A stretch of 64,000 nucleotides of DNA from Streptomyces sp. NA04227 (GTDB taxonomy: Bacteria; Actinomycetota; Actinomycetes; Streptomycetales; Streptomycetaceae): contig NZ_CP054918.1 of assembly GCF_013364195.1 (NCBI RefSeq), forward strand, positions 2,655,001 through 2,719,000. The letters are read 5' to 3'. Positions 55,102 through 63,088 of the stretch are shown here, in pieces. The notes below the pieces were generated by a model, which ran no database searches, was not told the DNA's origin, and saw only the letters and a list, made by a program, of their open reading frames with translations. Within the stretch, counting starts at the first letter, position 1, and each line of letters begins with the position of its first letter. The translations under genes were made by a program, and so were the position numbers.

Positions 55102-57354
55102 CTAGCTGCCGACCTCGGAGGACTCGGCCTTGGCCGCGCCCGCACCGGCGGTGGCCAAGGCGGGCTCGTCGTCGCCTTCCTTCAGGCCGTACTTGGCGTG
55201 CAGCTTGGCCAGCGGAGCCGGTGCCCACCAGTTGAAGCGTCCGGCGACCCGCATGAACGCGGGCACGAGGATGCCTCGGATGAGCGTGGCGTCCATGATC
55301 ACGGCGAGTGCCAGGCCGAGGCCGAGCAGCTTCATGTACGTGATGCCGGAGACCAGGAAGGAGATGAAGACCAGCGCGATCAGCGCGGCGGCCGCGGTGA
55401 CCAGGCCACCGGTGCGCTCCAGACCGCGGGCCACGGAGCTGGTGTTGTCGCCGGTGCGGTCGTACTCCTCCTTGATCCGGGAGAGCAGGAACACCTCGTA
55501 GTCCATCGACAGACCGAAGGACAGGCAGAACAGCATGATCGGGGTGGTGGCGACGATGCCGCCGGTGAGGGCGAAGTCACCGACCAGCCACTGCATGTGC
55601 CCGTCCTGGAAGATCCAGACCATGGCGCCGAAGGTGGCACTGAGGCTGAGCAGGTTCAGGACCACTGCCTTGACCGGCATCACCAGGCTGCCGGTGAGCA
55701 GGAACAGCAGGATGAAGGTGCTGAGCGCGATGAGGCCGAGGCTCCACGGCATCTTCTCGGTCAGCGAGTCCATGGTGTCCCGGAAGGACGGTCCGGTGCC
55801 GCCGACCTCGACGTCGAAGGGTGCCTTGGCGTCCCGTACGTCGCGGACCAGGTCCTGGCCCTCGTCGGAGAAGGAGCCGACCTCGGGCACGATCGACATC
55901 CAGGTGCCGCTGTCGTTGGCGTAGCGCTTGCTCAGGTCGCTGGCCGGGGCGACCTGCTTGCCGCCGACGTAGGTTCCGGTGAACGCGTCGACCCGGGCGA
56001 CGTTTTCGAGCTTGGACAGCTGCTCGGCATAGGCGCCGATGTCCTGGGTCTTGTCCTCGGGGCTGCCGCCGACCTTCTCGGCGACGACCATGAGCGGTTC
56101 CATCTCGCGGGCCGAATAGTCCTGCGAGAGCGTGGTGTTGACCTTGTGCGCCTCGGCGTCCTTGGGCAGCGTCCGCTCGTCGGCCAGGTTGAGGCTGATG
56201 TTGAGGAACGGGGTGCCCAGGAACAGCAGCAGCGCGATGACGGCGGTGGCCAGCGGCAGCGGGCGGCGCATGACCAGGGTGGCCAGGCGGTGCCAGAAGC
56301 CGTTCTCCACCGGCACGTTGGACTTGTTCTTGTTCCAGGACCACTTGTTGATGCGCAGCCCGATCCAGGCGAGCAGCGCGGGCAGCAGCACCAGCGCGGC
56401 GAGCGCGGCGAAGGCCACCACGGCGATACCGGCGTACGCGAAGGACTTGAGGAAGTACATCGGGAACAGCAGCAGCGCGGACAGCGAGAGCGCCACGGTG
56501 ATCGCCGAGTAGAGCACGGTACGGCCCGCGGTGCGCAGGCTGATCCCGATCGCCTCTTCGACGCTGTGGCCCTTGCCGAGTTCCTCTCGGTACCTCGCGA
56601 CGATGAAGAGGCTGTAGTCGATACCCAGGCCCAGCCCCAAGCCTGTTGTCATGTTGTTGGCGAACACCGACACGTCGGTCACTTCGACCAGGACTGTCAG
56701 TACCGCGTAGGTGCCGATGATGGAGACGATGCCCAGCGCGAGCGGCAGCAGCGCCGCGATCACGCCGCGGAAGATGAAGATCAGCAGCAGCAGCGTGAAG
56801 GGGATGACCAGCATCTCGGCGAGCAGCAGGTCCTTCTGGGTCTGCTCGTTGAGCTCACGGTAGGCCTCGGCCCGGCCGCCGAACTGGATCTCCAGGCCCT
56901 CGAAGCCGTCCTCGTAGTGCGGGAGGAGCTTGTCCAGGTAGTCCTCGACCTCGTCCTCGTTGCCCTTGAGGTGGGCGAGGACCAGCGCGGAGTCGCTGTC
57001 CTTGCCGCGCAGCGAGGGGGTCTGCCCCAGGGTCCAGTACGAGGCGGCTTCAGCGACGCCCTCTTCGGTGCCGAGCTTCTTGGTGAGCTCGGTGCCCTTC
57101 TTGACGGTTTCCGCCTTGTCGGCGCCGCCGGGCGTCTTCACCAGCATCACCAGGTTCGGCTCACCGGTGCCGAACTTGTCACTGAGGGTGTCGCGCGCTT
57201 CGGTGGATTCGGCGCCCGGTACCTCGTAGCCGCCGGATGACAGCTTCGTGGCGACGGTGCCGCCCACGCCACCGGCCACGACGCAGAAAAGCAGGCTCAA
57301 TATGAGCACCAGCTTCCTGCGTCCGGTGGCCAGCGCAGCCAGCTTGTTGAACAT
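55102..57354 (-). CDS. MMPL/RND family exporter
   Basis: The 750-residue protein has the two-fold layout of MmpL transporters: one N-terminal helix, a ~130-residue outer loop, five or six helices, then the same again. The proton-relay motifs are in TGLGLGLGIDYSLFIVARYR (Asp-Tyr pair, first half) and LSFGLSMDYEVFLLSRIKEE (second half). MmpL proteins use the proton gradient to move lipids or lipophilic metabolites across the membrane. In this operon it is the likely exporter of the product and possibly self-resistance. ATG 57354 has GGAGG about nine bases upstream. A 17-bp hairpin follows. Confidence 0.93.
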   Translation of the reverse strand: MFNKLAALATGRRKLVLILSLLFCVVAGGVGGTVATKLSSGGYEVPGAESTEARDTLSDKFGTGEPNLVMLVKTPGGADKAETVKKGTELTKKLGTEEGVAEAASYWTLGQTPSLRGKDSDSALVLAHLKGNEDEVEDYLDKLLPHYEDGFEGLEIQFGGRAEAYRELNEQTQKDLLLAEMLVIPFTLLLLIFIFRGVIAALLPLALGIVSIIGTYAVLTVLVEVTDVSVFANNMTTGLGLGLGIDYSLFIVARYREELGKGHSVEEAIGISLRTAGRTVLYSAITVALSLSALLLFPMYFLKSFAYAGIAVVAFAALAALVLLPALLAWIGLRINKWSWNKNKSNVPVENGFWHRLATLVMRRPLPLATAVIALLLFLGTPFLNISLNLADERTLPKDAEAHKVNTTLSQDYSAREMEPLMVVAEKVGGSPEDKTQDIGAYAEQLSKLENVARVDAFTGTYVGGKQVAPASDLSKRYANDSGTWMSIVPEVGSFSDEGQDLVRDVRDAKAPFDVEVGGTGPSFRDTMDSLTEKMPWSLGLIALSTFILLFLLTGSLVMPVKAVVLNLLSLSATFGAMVWIFQDGHMQWLVGDFALTGGIVATTPIMLFCLSFGLSMDYEVFLLSRIKEEYDRTGDNTSSVARGLERTGGLVTAAAALIALVFISFLVSGITYMKLLGLGLALAVIMDATLIRGILVPAFMRVAGRFNWWAPAPLAKLHAKYGLKEGDDEPALATAGAGAAKAESSEVGS

Positions 57355-57413
57355 GGGGTGGTTCCTCCCGGAGGGTTTCGGGGCGGGGGTGGCCCCTCAG
57401 GTGTGTCTGTCCG

Positions 57414-58424
57414 TCAGACCACAGTGGGGCTCGGTAGTTGCCTGCAGTCGACGCGACTGCGTCCGCCCGCAGGGCAATTGTGGTCGGCCAGGGGCTCCTC
57501 GATGGACCGGCCCCAGGCAAGCAGCCGGTTGTGTACGGAACCTCGGCTGAAATCGCCGAAATCGGGATTGCTCGCCTTGTGCCGCTGGGCCAGGAACGCC
57601 AGCACCGGGTCGAGCGGCAGCCAGCGGTCCTCCTCCAGGACCTCGGTCCAGGCGTGCTCGACACCGACGAGTCCGAGCAGGAAACCGCGGCGGGTACGGG
57701 CCTCAAGCCCCGCCTGCTCGGCCCAAGTGCGCATCTGCCAGGCGGCGATGACACAGTCGAAGGCCCCGGCCGCGGCGGCCTCGGCCGGGCGCTCGCGCAG
57801 TCCCGCGGGCAGCCAGCCGTACTGGTACTCGCCCGAGAGCAGCGAGCCGTACAGGTCGTCGTGGATCTGCCGGACCACGTCGCTGCGGGGGGTGTCGCGC
57901 GCTCCGACGGTGGCGAGCACGGCCACCATGGAGCCCGGCTCGGTGTCGTTGTCGTTGGAGGGTTGCCATTCGATGAGCGTTCCACCGAGCAACTCCGGCT
58001 CCGGGACGGCCGGTCGGGGCTCGATGGTGCAGGAGGTGCAGTCCTCGTTGGTGCACGAGGCGGTCAGCCGGATGCGCCAGGTGCGCTTCTCCAGCCACTT
58101 CTCGGGGTCGCCCGCGGCCATCCGCATGCACTGGCGCTCGCCGAGCTCGGCCAGCGAGCGGCCGGTGCCGGAGCGCAGGCCGAGGTTCATCACGTCGTGA
58201 TAGTCGAAGCGAAGCCCCTCGGGGGTCTCGTCGGCGGGCAGGCCCGCGGCGACGAGTTCCTCCAACAGCGCCTGGTCGACGCTGAGTTCACGGCAGGCCT
58301 CGGCCAGGCCCAGCTTGGCCTCGCGGTACTTGTCGGGTACCGGCACCAGGCGCTCGACGGCGGACAGCCAGCTCGCCCTGAGCTGTGCCGCGCGGTCGCC
58401 GCCCGCGGTGGATGCGGTCGTCAT
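57414..58424 (-). CDS. transglutaminase-like protein, candidate amide synthase
   Basis: The C-terminal part of this 336-residue protein has the papain-like transglutaminase core: Cys224 in AFDCVIAAWQMRTWAEQAGL, then LEARTRRGFLLGLVGVEHAW with His257, and Asp272 in RWLPLDPVLAFL. The spacing and surroundings fit the C-H-D triad. The N-terminal ~200 residues match no family I know and hold three closely spaced cysteines (C124, C129, C132). In the andrimid pathway a transglutaminase homologue (AdmF) joins two carrier-bound acyl groups by an amide bond. With two carrier-ligase pairs and no condensation domain here, the same role is an attractive inference. AGGAG lies upstream of ATG 58424, and the preceding gene ends 14 bp away. 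Confidence 0.8.
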   Translation of the reverse strand: MTTASTAGGDRAAQLRASWLSAVERLVPVPDKYREAKLGLAEACRELSVDQALLEELVAAGLPADETPEGLRFDYHDVMNLGLRSGTGRSLAELGERQCMRMAAGDPEKWLEKRTWRIRLTASCTNEDCTSCTIEPRPAVPEPELLGGTLIEWQPSNDNDTEPGSMVAVLATVGARDTPRSDVVRQIHDDLYGSLLSGEYQYGWLPAGLRERPAEAAAAGAFDCVIAAWQMRTWAEQAGLEARTRRGFLLGLVGVEHAWTEVLEEDRWLPLDPVLAFLAQRHKASNPDFGDFSRGSVHNRLLAWGRSIEEPLADHNCPAGGRSRVDCRQLPSPTVV

Positions 58425-58438
58425 CTGCTGTTCTCCTC

Positions 58439-59995
58439 TCAGCGCTCGGTGAGCTGGACCAGTTCGCCCGCGGCGAGCCTGCGGGCGACTTCGAGGCGCT
58501 TGACCTTCCAGGTGGCCGTGTGCGGGATGTCGTCCCAGCGGCACTGCACGGGGTCGGCCAGGGCGGGCATGTCCGCCACGGCCTTGCGCCAGGCGTCCAT
58601 GTCCAGCGGGGCGTCGCGGCGGGTGCACACCAGCGGCACCGGAAGCGAGCCCTCGACCGAGATGAGCACGGCCTCGGTGAGCTGCGGCAGGCTTTCGAGG
58701 ATCTCGTCCTCGGTGGCCAGCAGGCTGTCCACGTCGCCGCTGCGGTCCACGATCCGGTCGTACAGGTGCAGGCAGCCGCGCTTGCTGATGACGCCCCAGT
58801 CGCCCATGGCCCACCAGCCCTCCACACGCTGGTCGGGGGTGCCCAGGTAGCTGGGGGTGACCCCGGAGGAGCGGGCGAAGATCGGACCCGCCGTCTCGCG
58901 CGGGACCTGGCCGTGGCCGTTCTCGTCGGTGATGCGCACCTTGGTGTGGCCGATGACGGGGCGGCCCACGCAGCGCCCGTCCTCGCACTTCATCTTCAGG
59001 CGGTGGACCTTGACCGTGATGGGACCGGTCTCGGTCTGCCCGTAGGCCTGCATGTAGCGGGCCTTGGGGTGGGCGGCCTTCAGGAGGGTGTTGATGGTGC
59101 GCGGGTGGGCCGCGTCGAAGGAGCTCACGAACATCCGCACATCGGCGAAGAGTTCGGGCTGCTGCTCGGCGATCTCCTCCCAGCGGATGAAGGCGTTGGG
59201 CACCGTCTCGACCAGGCCGGGCCTCAGCTTCTTCAGCATCGCGACCGCGTTGTCCGGCTCGGGGTCGGTGAGGAAGCCGAGCTCCAGGCCGAGCGAGAAC
59301 ACCGCGAGCAGCCCGGACATGGTGCGGGCGTGCACGGGCGAAAGGCACAGCAGGTACGGGTAGTTGACGCGCAGCAGCTTGCCGATGAAGACCTGCGGCT
59401 TGGCGTGTCCGGAGAAGCTGTCCACGGTGTGCAGGACCAGCTTGGGCACACCGGTGGTGCCGGAGCTGTGCGTGACCAGCTGCGGGGTGTCCTTGGCCGG
59501 GGCGAGAAGCGGGGGCAGTTCCCCGGCGGTCACGTCCAGGAGCGAACGGCCGTGCTCGCCGCTCTCGCCGACGTACCAACGCGGCGTCGACAGCGGCACG
59601 TTGTCCAGCACGCCGGCGGCCTCGGTGGCGGCGTCGGTGATCAGCGCGGCGGCCTCGGCACGCTCGGCCATCACACCGAACGGCTCGGCGCCCACGGCGG
59701 CGTGCACGGGCACCGGCACGGCGCCGATCCGGGCGCAGGCGAAGACGAGCAGCGGGGTGTTGAAGTTGGGCTGCTGCACCAGCATGACGCGCTGGCCCGC
59801 GGTGATTCCGGCACCGGTCAAAAGCCCGGCCGCGCGGTCCACGAGTTCGGCGAAGCTGGTGTAGTCGAGTTCGGTGCCCGCGTCCGGGAACAGGTCCAGC
59901 GGACGGTCCAGGTGCAGCGGCACCCGGCCGTGGCGGCGGGCCGCCTCGTGCGGGGCGGTGGCCAGCGCCAGATGGGGGCGGATACGGCCGCTCAT
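58439..59995 (-). CDS. AMP-dependent acyl ligase (second)
   Basis: This 518-residue ANL-superfamily enzyme has a canonical phosphate loop (THSSGTTGVPKLVLH). ARYMQAYGQTETGPITVKVH, GDWGVISKRGCLHLYDRIVD and the catalytic lysine in HTATWKVKRLEVARRL follow. ATG 59995 overlaps the second carrier protein gene as ATGA, so it probably loads that carrier. The sequence lacks the insertion of classical fatty acyl-AMP ligases and has a Cys-containing stretch (KCEDGRCVGRPVIGHT). The substrate may be a fatty, aryl or amino acid and cannot be assigned by eye. Confidence 0.88.
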   Translation of the reverse strand: MSGRIRPHLALATAPHEAARRHGRVPLHLDRPLDLFPDAGTELDYTSFAELVDRAAGLLTGAGITAGQRVMLVQQPNFNTPLLVFACARIGAVPVPVHAAVGAEPFGVMAERAEAAALITDAATEAAGVLDNVPLSTPRWYVGESGEHGRSLLDVTAGELPPLLAPAKDTPQLVTHSSGTTGVPKLVLHTVDSFSGHAKPQVFIGKLLRVNYPYLLCLSPVHARTMSGLLAVFSLGLELGFLTDPEPDNAVAMLKKLRPGLVETVPNAFIRWEEIAEQQPELFADVRMFVSSFDAAHPRTINTLLKAAHPKARYMQAYGQTETGPITVKVHRLKMKCEDGRCVGRPVIGHTKVRITDENGHGQVPRETAGPIFARSSGVTPSYLGTPDQRVEGWWAMGDWGVISKRGCLHLYDRIVDRSGDVDSLLATEDEILESLPQLTEAVLISVEGSLPVPLVCTRRDAPLDMDAWRKAVADMPALADPVQCRWDDIPHTATWKVKRLEVARRLAAGELVQLTER

Positions 59996-60282
59996 CGCGC
60001 CTCACCCGCCGCGGCCCCGCTGGGCAGACGCTTGGCGTTCTTGGCGACGTGCTCGACCAGCGCGTCGAAGGACGAGACCGCGTCGGAGGAGTCGTCCAGG
60101 TCCCACTCGACGCCGAAGCCGTCCTCGACCTCGGCGAGCAGACGCATGAACGCGGCCGAGGTCAGACCCAGGTTCCACAGCGAAACCGTGCGGGCGCCCG
60201 GCTCGTCCAGCGGCAGCTTGGTCCCGACGACGCTTTCCAACAGGCCACGCAGTTCGGTCGCGACCGCCGTGTTGTCGTACAT
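59992..60282 (-). CDS. acyl carrier protein (second)
   Basis: A 96-residue carrier protein with the phosphopantetheine Ser42 in LWNLGLTSAAFMRLLAEVED. GLTS replaces GxDS, as in carriers paired with stand-alone ligases. I chose ATG 60282 because GGAGGAAAC directly precedes it; the open frame extends to 60309. It overlaps the ligase gene by four bases. It is distinct from the first carrier (54676), so two different acyl groups are probably handled. Confidence 0.87.
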   Translation of the reverse strand: MYDNTAVATELRGLLESVVGTKLPLDEPGARTVSLWNLGLTSAAFMRLLAEVEDGFGVEWDLDDSSDAVSSFDALVEHVAKNAKRLPSGAAAGEAR

Positions 60283-60397
60283 GTTTCCTCCGGTGACGGC
60301 CCGCAGCACAGCGCAGGCTCTGGGGATCGGGCTGGCTCTGGGTGGGGACGTGCACCGGGCGGCCGCGCCGAGCCGGGCGCGGCCGCCGGTGCCGTGA

Positions 60398-61546
60398 TCA
60401 GGCCGCGGTTTCGTGGAGAACCCGGCCGGTGCCGGCGTTCTCGTCGAAGCCGCGCAGCGTGCCGCGCATGTAGTACAGGAGGTAGCCCTCCAGGTCCTCG
60501 CGCGTCATCGGCGCGTAGGTGGAGCCCTCGCCGCAGACACTCTCGGTGTTGCTGAGGTCGAACTTCTTGTCGTAGTGCATGTACGAGCGGTAGAAGGTCA
60601 TCCCGCTGTCGAGCTGCTCGTCGATGGCGGTGAAGCCGTCCGTGTCGCTCTCCCACAGCGGCTCACGCAGACCGACCAGGTCGGTGATGAGCTTGACCGT
60701 GTCGCGGACCGTGGGACCGGCCGAGTTGCCGAGGTGGAAGTAGGTCTCGGGCGAGTCCGACAGCGCGACGGTGACCGCGTTGCGGGCCACGAAGTCGACC
60801 GGGACCAGGTTGAGGATGGTGTCCGGCTCGGCGAGCAGGCGGATCCGGGCGTGCGACAGGAAGGTGCCGAGCTTGCGCGCGGCGTGCTTCTTGAAGACGA
60901 ACATCTGGCGCGCGAAGCCGTACATGCCCGACCAGTTGAGGCCGTGGCGGGTCACGCTGTGCCCGATCACAATGGTCGGACGCAGGATCCGGATGCGCAT
61001 TTCGGAGGCGGCGGCCTCGACCAGGCGCTCGGCCTTGATCTTTGTTTCCTCGTAGCAGTTGTTCGCCACCTCGACGTCGTGGGAGCTGGCCTCGGTGATC
61101 TCACCGACGCGCGAACCCGCGGTGTAGGCGGTGCTGACGTAGTTGAACGTCTTCACGCCGAGGGTGCGGGCCAGGGCCAGGACGTTGGTCGTACCGCCGA
61201 CGTTCTGGTCCTCGATCTCCTCGCGGTACTCCTCCTCGTAGCGCAGCGAGGCGGCGGAGTGCCACAGCTCGTCGATCTGGGGAAGCTGCGAGACGTCGGC
61301 GCCACAGCCGTCCACCGTCATGTCACCGCGGATGGCCTTGGTCCGGCTGACGATCGCGTCCTTCAGATCGGCGCGGTCGTAGCCCTCCGCCATGCCGATC
61401 AGCGCGTCGTGCAGGCGCTGCTGCGCGTCGTCGTCGTTCTTGCCGCGGACCAGTGCGTAGATCGGTTCCTCGGTCCGGTCGAGGAGCTCCAGAACTATGG
61501 CTCCGCCGACGAAGCCGGTGACCCCGGTCAACAGACGTGTCGTCAT
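60398..61546 (-). CDS. thioester-reductase-type SDR (NAD-binding_4)
   Basis: The 382-residue protein is an extended SDR of the male-sterility/thioester reductase class: TGVTGFVGGAIVLELLDRTE (nucleotide loop), HSAASLRYEEEYREEIEDQN, NYVSTAYTAGSRVG and the active-site CYEETKIKAERLVEAAA (Tyr-x3-Lys). IRILRPTIVIGHSVTRHG follows. Enzymes of this type release carrier-bound acyl groups as aldehydes or alcohols, or reduce acyl-CoA. It fits the operon as a reductive release step, though it could act on a precursor. ATG 61546 has GGAGAG upstream. It lies 115 bp upstream of the second carrier gene. Confidence 0.9.
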   Translation of the reverse strand: MTTRLLTGVTGFVGGAIVLELLDRTEEPIYALVRGKNDDDAQQRLHDALIGMAEGYDRADLKDAIVSRTKAIRGDMTVDGCGADVSQLPQIDELWHSAASLRYEEEYREEIEDQNVGGTTNVLALARTLGVKTFNYVSTAYTAGSRVGEITEASSHDVEVANNCYEETKIKAERLVEAAASEMRIRILRPTIVIGHSVTRHGLNWSGMYGFARQMFVFKKHAARKLGTFLSHARIRLLAEPDTILNLVPVDFVARNAVTVALSDSPETYFHLGNSAGPTVRDTVKLITDLVGLREPLWESDTDGFTAIDEQLDSGMTFYRSYMHYDKKFDLSNTESVCGEGSTYAPMTREDLEGYLLYYMRGTLRGFDENAGTGRVLHETAA

Positions 61547-61624
61547 GAGTGCTTCTCTCCAACGTGGTGAGCGGTGCGTACGTGCGGTGAGTGAGTCAAA
61601 GCCCTGACCCGGCCTGGGGCGGAC

Positions 61625-62515
61625 TCAGCCGGCGTTGGCGGCGGCCGGAACGGTGGAGTTCTTGGCCTCCAGCTCGCGGACGAAGTCGCCGACCGCCTTC
61701 TGGAAACCGTCGGGGTCGTCGAAGAACGGCACGTGGCCCGCACGGGGCAGGGTGACCGCGCGGCTGTTGGGGATGCGGTCCAGGGCGTCCTGGGTCACCG
61801 ACTCGCTCCAGGCGAAGTCGCCGTCGCCGTTGATGATCAGCGTCGGGGTGGTGATCGTGGACAGCGCCTCCGGGTCGTCGTCGACGTCGAGGGAGGCGAG
61901 GAGGTTCTCGCGGATGGAGCTGACGGACAGCAGGGACAGGAAGTTGTCCTTGAGGGCCAGGTAGGCGGCCGTACCACCCTGGTGGATCATCTGGTCCGGG
62001 AAGACCAGCGGGTACAGGTGGTCGAAGAGCCGCTTGGTGCCACCGGCCTCCAGGCTGGCGAGCCAGGAGCGGCTGACGAGCTTGCGGCGCAGCGAACCGT
62101 TGGGCGAGAAGGCCGGGCCCACCAGCGTCAGACCGGCGACGCGCTCCGGGTAGCGGAGCGTGAACTCACGGGCGATCAGCGTGGAGATGGAGGTGCCGAC
62201 CAGGTAGGTCTTCTCGATCTCCAGGTGGTCGAGCAGACGGCGGAGGTCCTCGACGTGGTCCAGGAAGGAGACCGGCTCCGAACCGGGGTTGGAGGCACCC
62301 TGGTTGCGCAGGTCGAAGTGGACCAGACGGAAGTCCTTGGCCAGCTCGCCGGTGAAGTTACGCCAGATCGGGCTGACGATGTAGAAGTTGTTCAGCAGGG
62401 TGACTGCCGGGCCCTCACCGCTGTCCTCGTAGTAGAGCTCGCCGCCGCCGGGAAGCGCGAGCGCGGCGTGGTTGAGGTAACGGACGTCGAGCTGCCCGAA
62501 TTCCTGGTCCGCCAT
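61625..62515 (-). CDS. alpha/beta hydrolase
   Basis: The 296-residue protein has an alpha/beta hydrolase fold: RLVHFDLRNQGASNPGSEPV, the nucleophile elbow in YLVGTSISTLIAREFTLRYP (Gly-Thr-Ser-Ile-Ser, the last Gly replaced by Ser), the acid in IINGDGDFAWSESV and the His in RAGHVPFFDDPDGF. It is the first gene of the operon, with AAGGAGAG before ATG 62515. Possible roles are editing or release of carrier-bound intermediates or trimming the product. Homologues also include meta-cleavage hydrolases. Its 78-bp gap to the SDR gene holds no obvious signal. Confidence 0.9.
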   Translation of the reverse strand: MADQEFGQLDVRYLNHAALALPGGGELYYEDSGEGPAVTLLNNFYIVSPIWRNFTGELAKDFRLVHFDLRNQGASNPGSEPVSFLDHVEDLRRLLDHLEIEKTYLVGTSISTLIAREFTLRYPERVAGLTLVGPAFSPNGSLRRKLVSRSWLASLEAGGTKRLFDHLYPLVFPDQMIHQGGTAAYLALKDNFLSLLSVSSIRENLLASLDVDDDPEALSTITTPTLIINGDGDFAWSESVTQDALDRIPNSRAVTLPRAGHVPFFDDPDGFQKAVGDFVRELEAKNSTVPAAANAG

Positions 62516-63088
62516 GGGACTCTCCTTGGGTGTGTCTGTGAGTGAGCGGTGTCGGGATGGATGGCCGAGGATCGGTTCACGGCGTCCTTAAGAGAAGTGA
62601 CGCCCGATCGGCCTCACACTCCATGGCCGAACGAGGTGCTCGTCACAGCGCGAGGCGCCGCCGGTCTCGCGGCGCCCCCGTCCGGACAACTGCCGGGGCC
62701 AAGGTCGTCAAGTACCCGTGAACAGGGCATGAACCGGGAAACCCCGCTGTCGGAGGCCATCCGCCTGTCCTGCGCAACTCCTCACCGACCCCCTCGACTT
62801 GGGGTTCCCCAGGGCCCCGGAGCGGGTGGCTCCGGATGCACCCCGACGTGACCGACGTCACCGGAGTACGAGGGAGTGCGAGGGAGTGCGAGCGGGCGCG
62901 GACGAGCCGCGGGGCGTCGCCGCGGACTCCCTGAACGCGCCGCCCGCCCCCGCCCCGGCGGCAATCGTGAGCAAGGTCAAAGCCACTAAGCATCCGGCCC
63001 GCCGGTATGAGACGTTGGAGCACAGCGCCTTCACTGATCTCCGCGCAAGGACAAGCCACTCACGCGGGAACAACGGGGGAATTTCCGG
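62516..63088. promoter_or_regulatory. divergent control region of the operon and AraC regulator
   Basis: This 573-bp region between the hydrolase and the AraC-type gene has no supported gene. At 62864-62893 there are three consecutive 10-bp units (GAGTACGAGG, GAGTGCGAGG, GAGTGCGAGC), one per helical turn. A small inverted repeat GTGAC-CGAC-GTCAC lies just before. The operon promoter should lie near 62550-62600. The 10-bp units are a candidate binding array for the AraC protein. Confidence 0.5.

Noticed and set aside
54646..57240. 864-codon + strand frame opposite the MMPL gene
   Set aside because: It is rich in Gln, Glu and His typical of antisense shadows; the minus frame has the MMPL helices and motifs.
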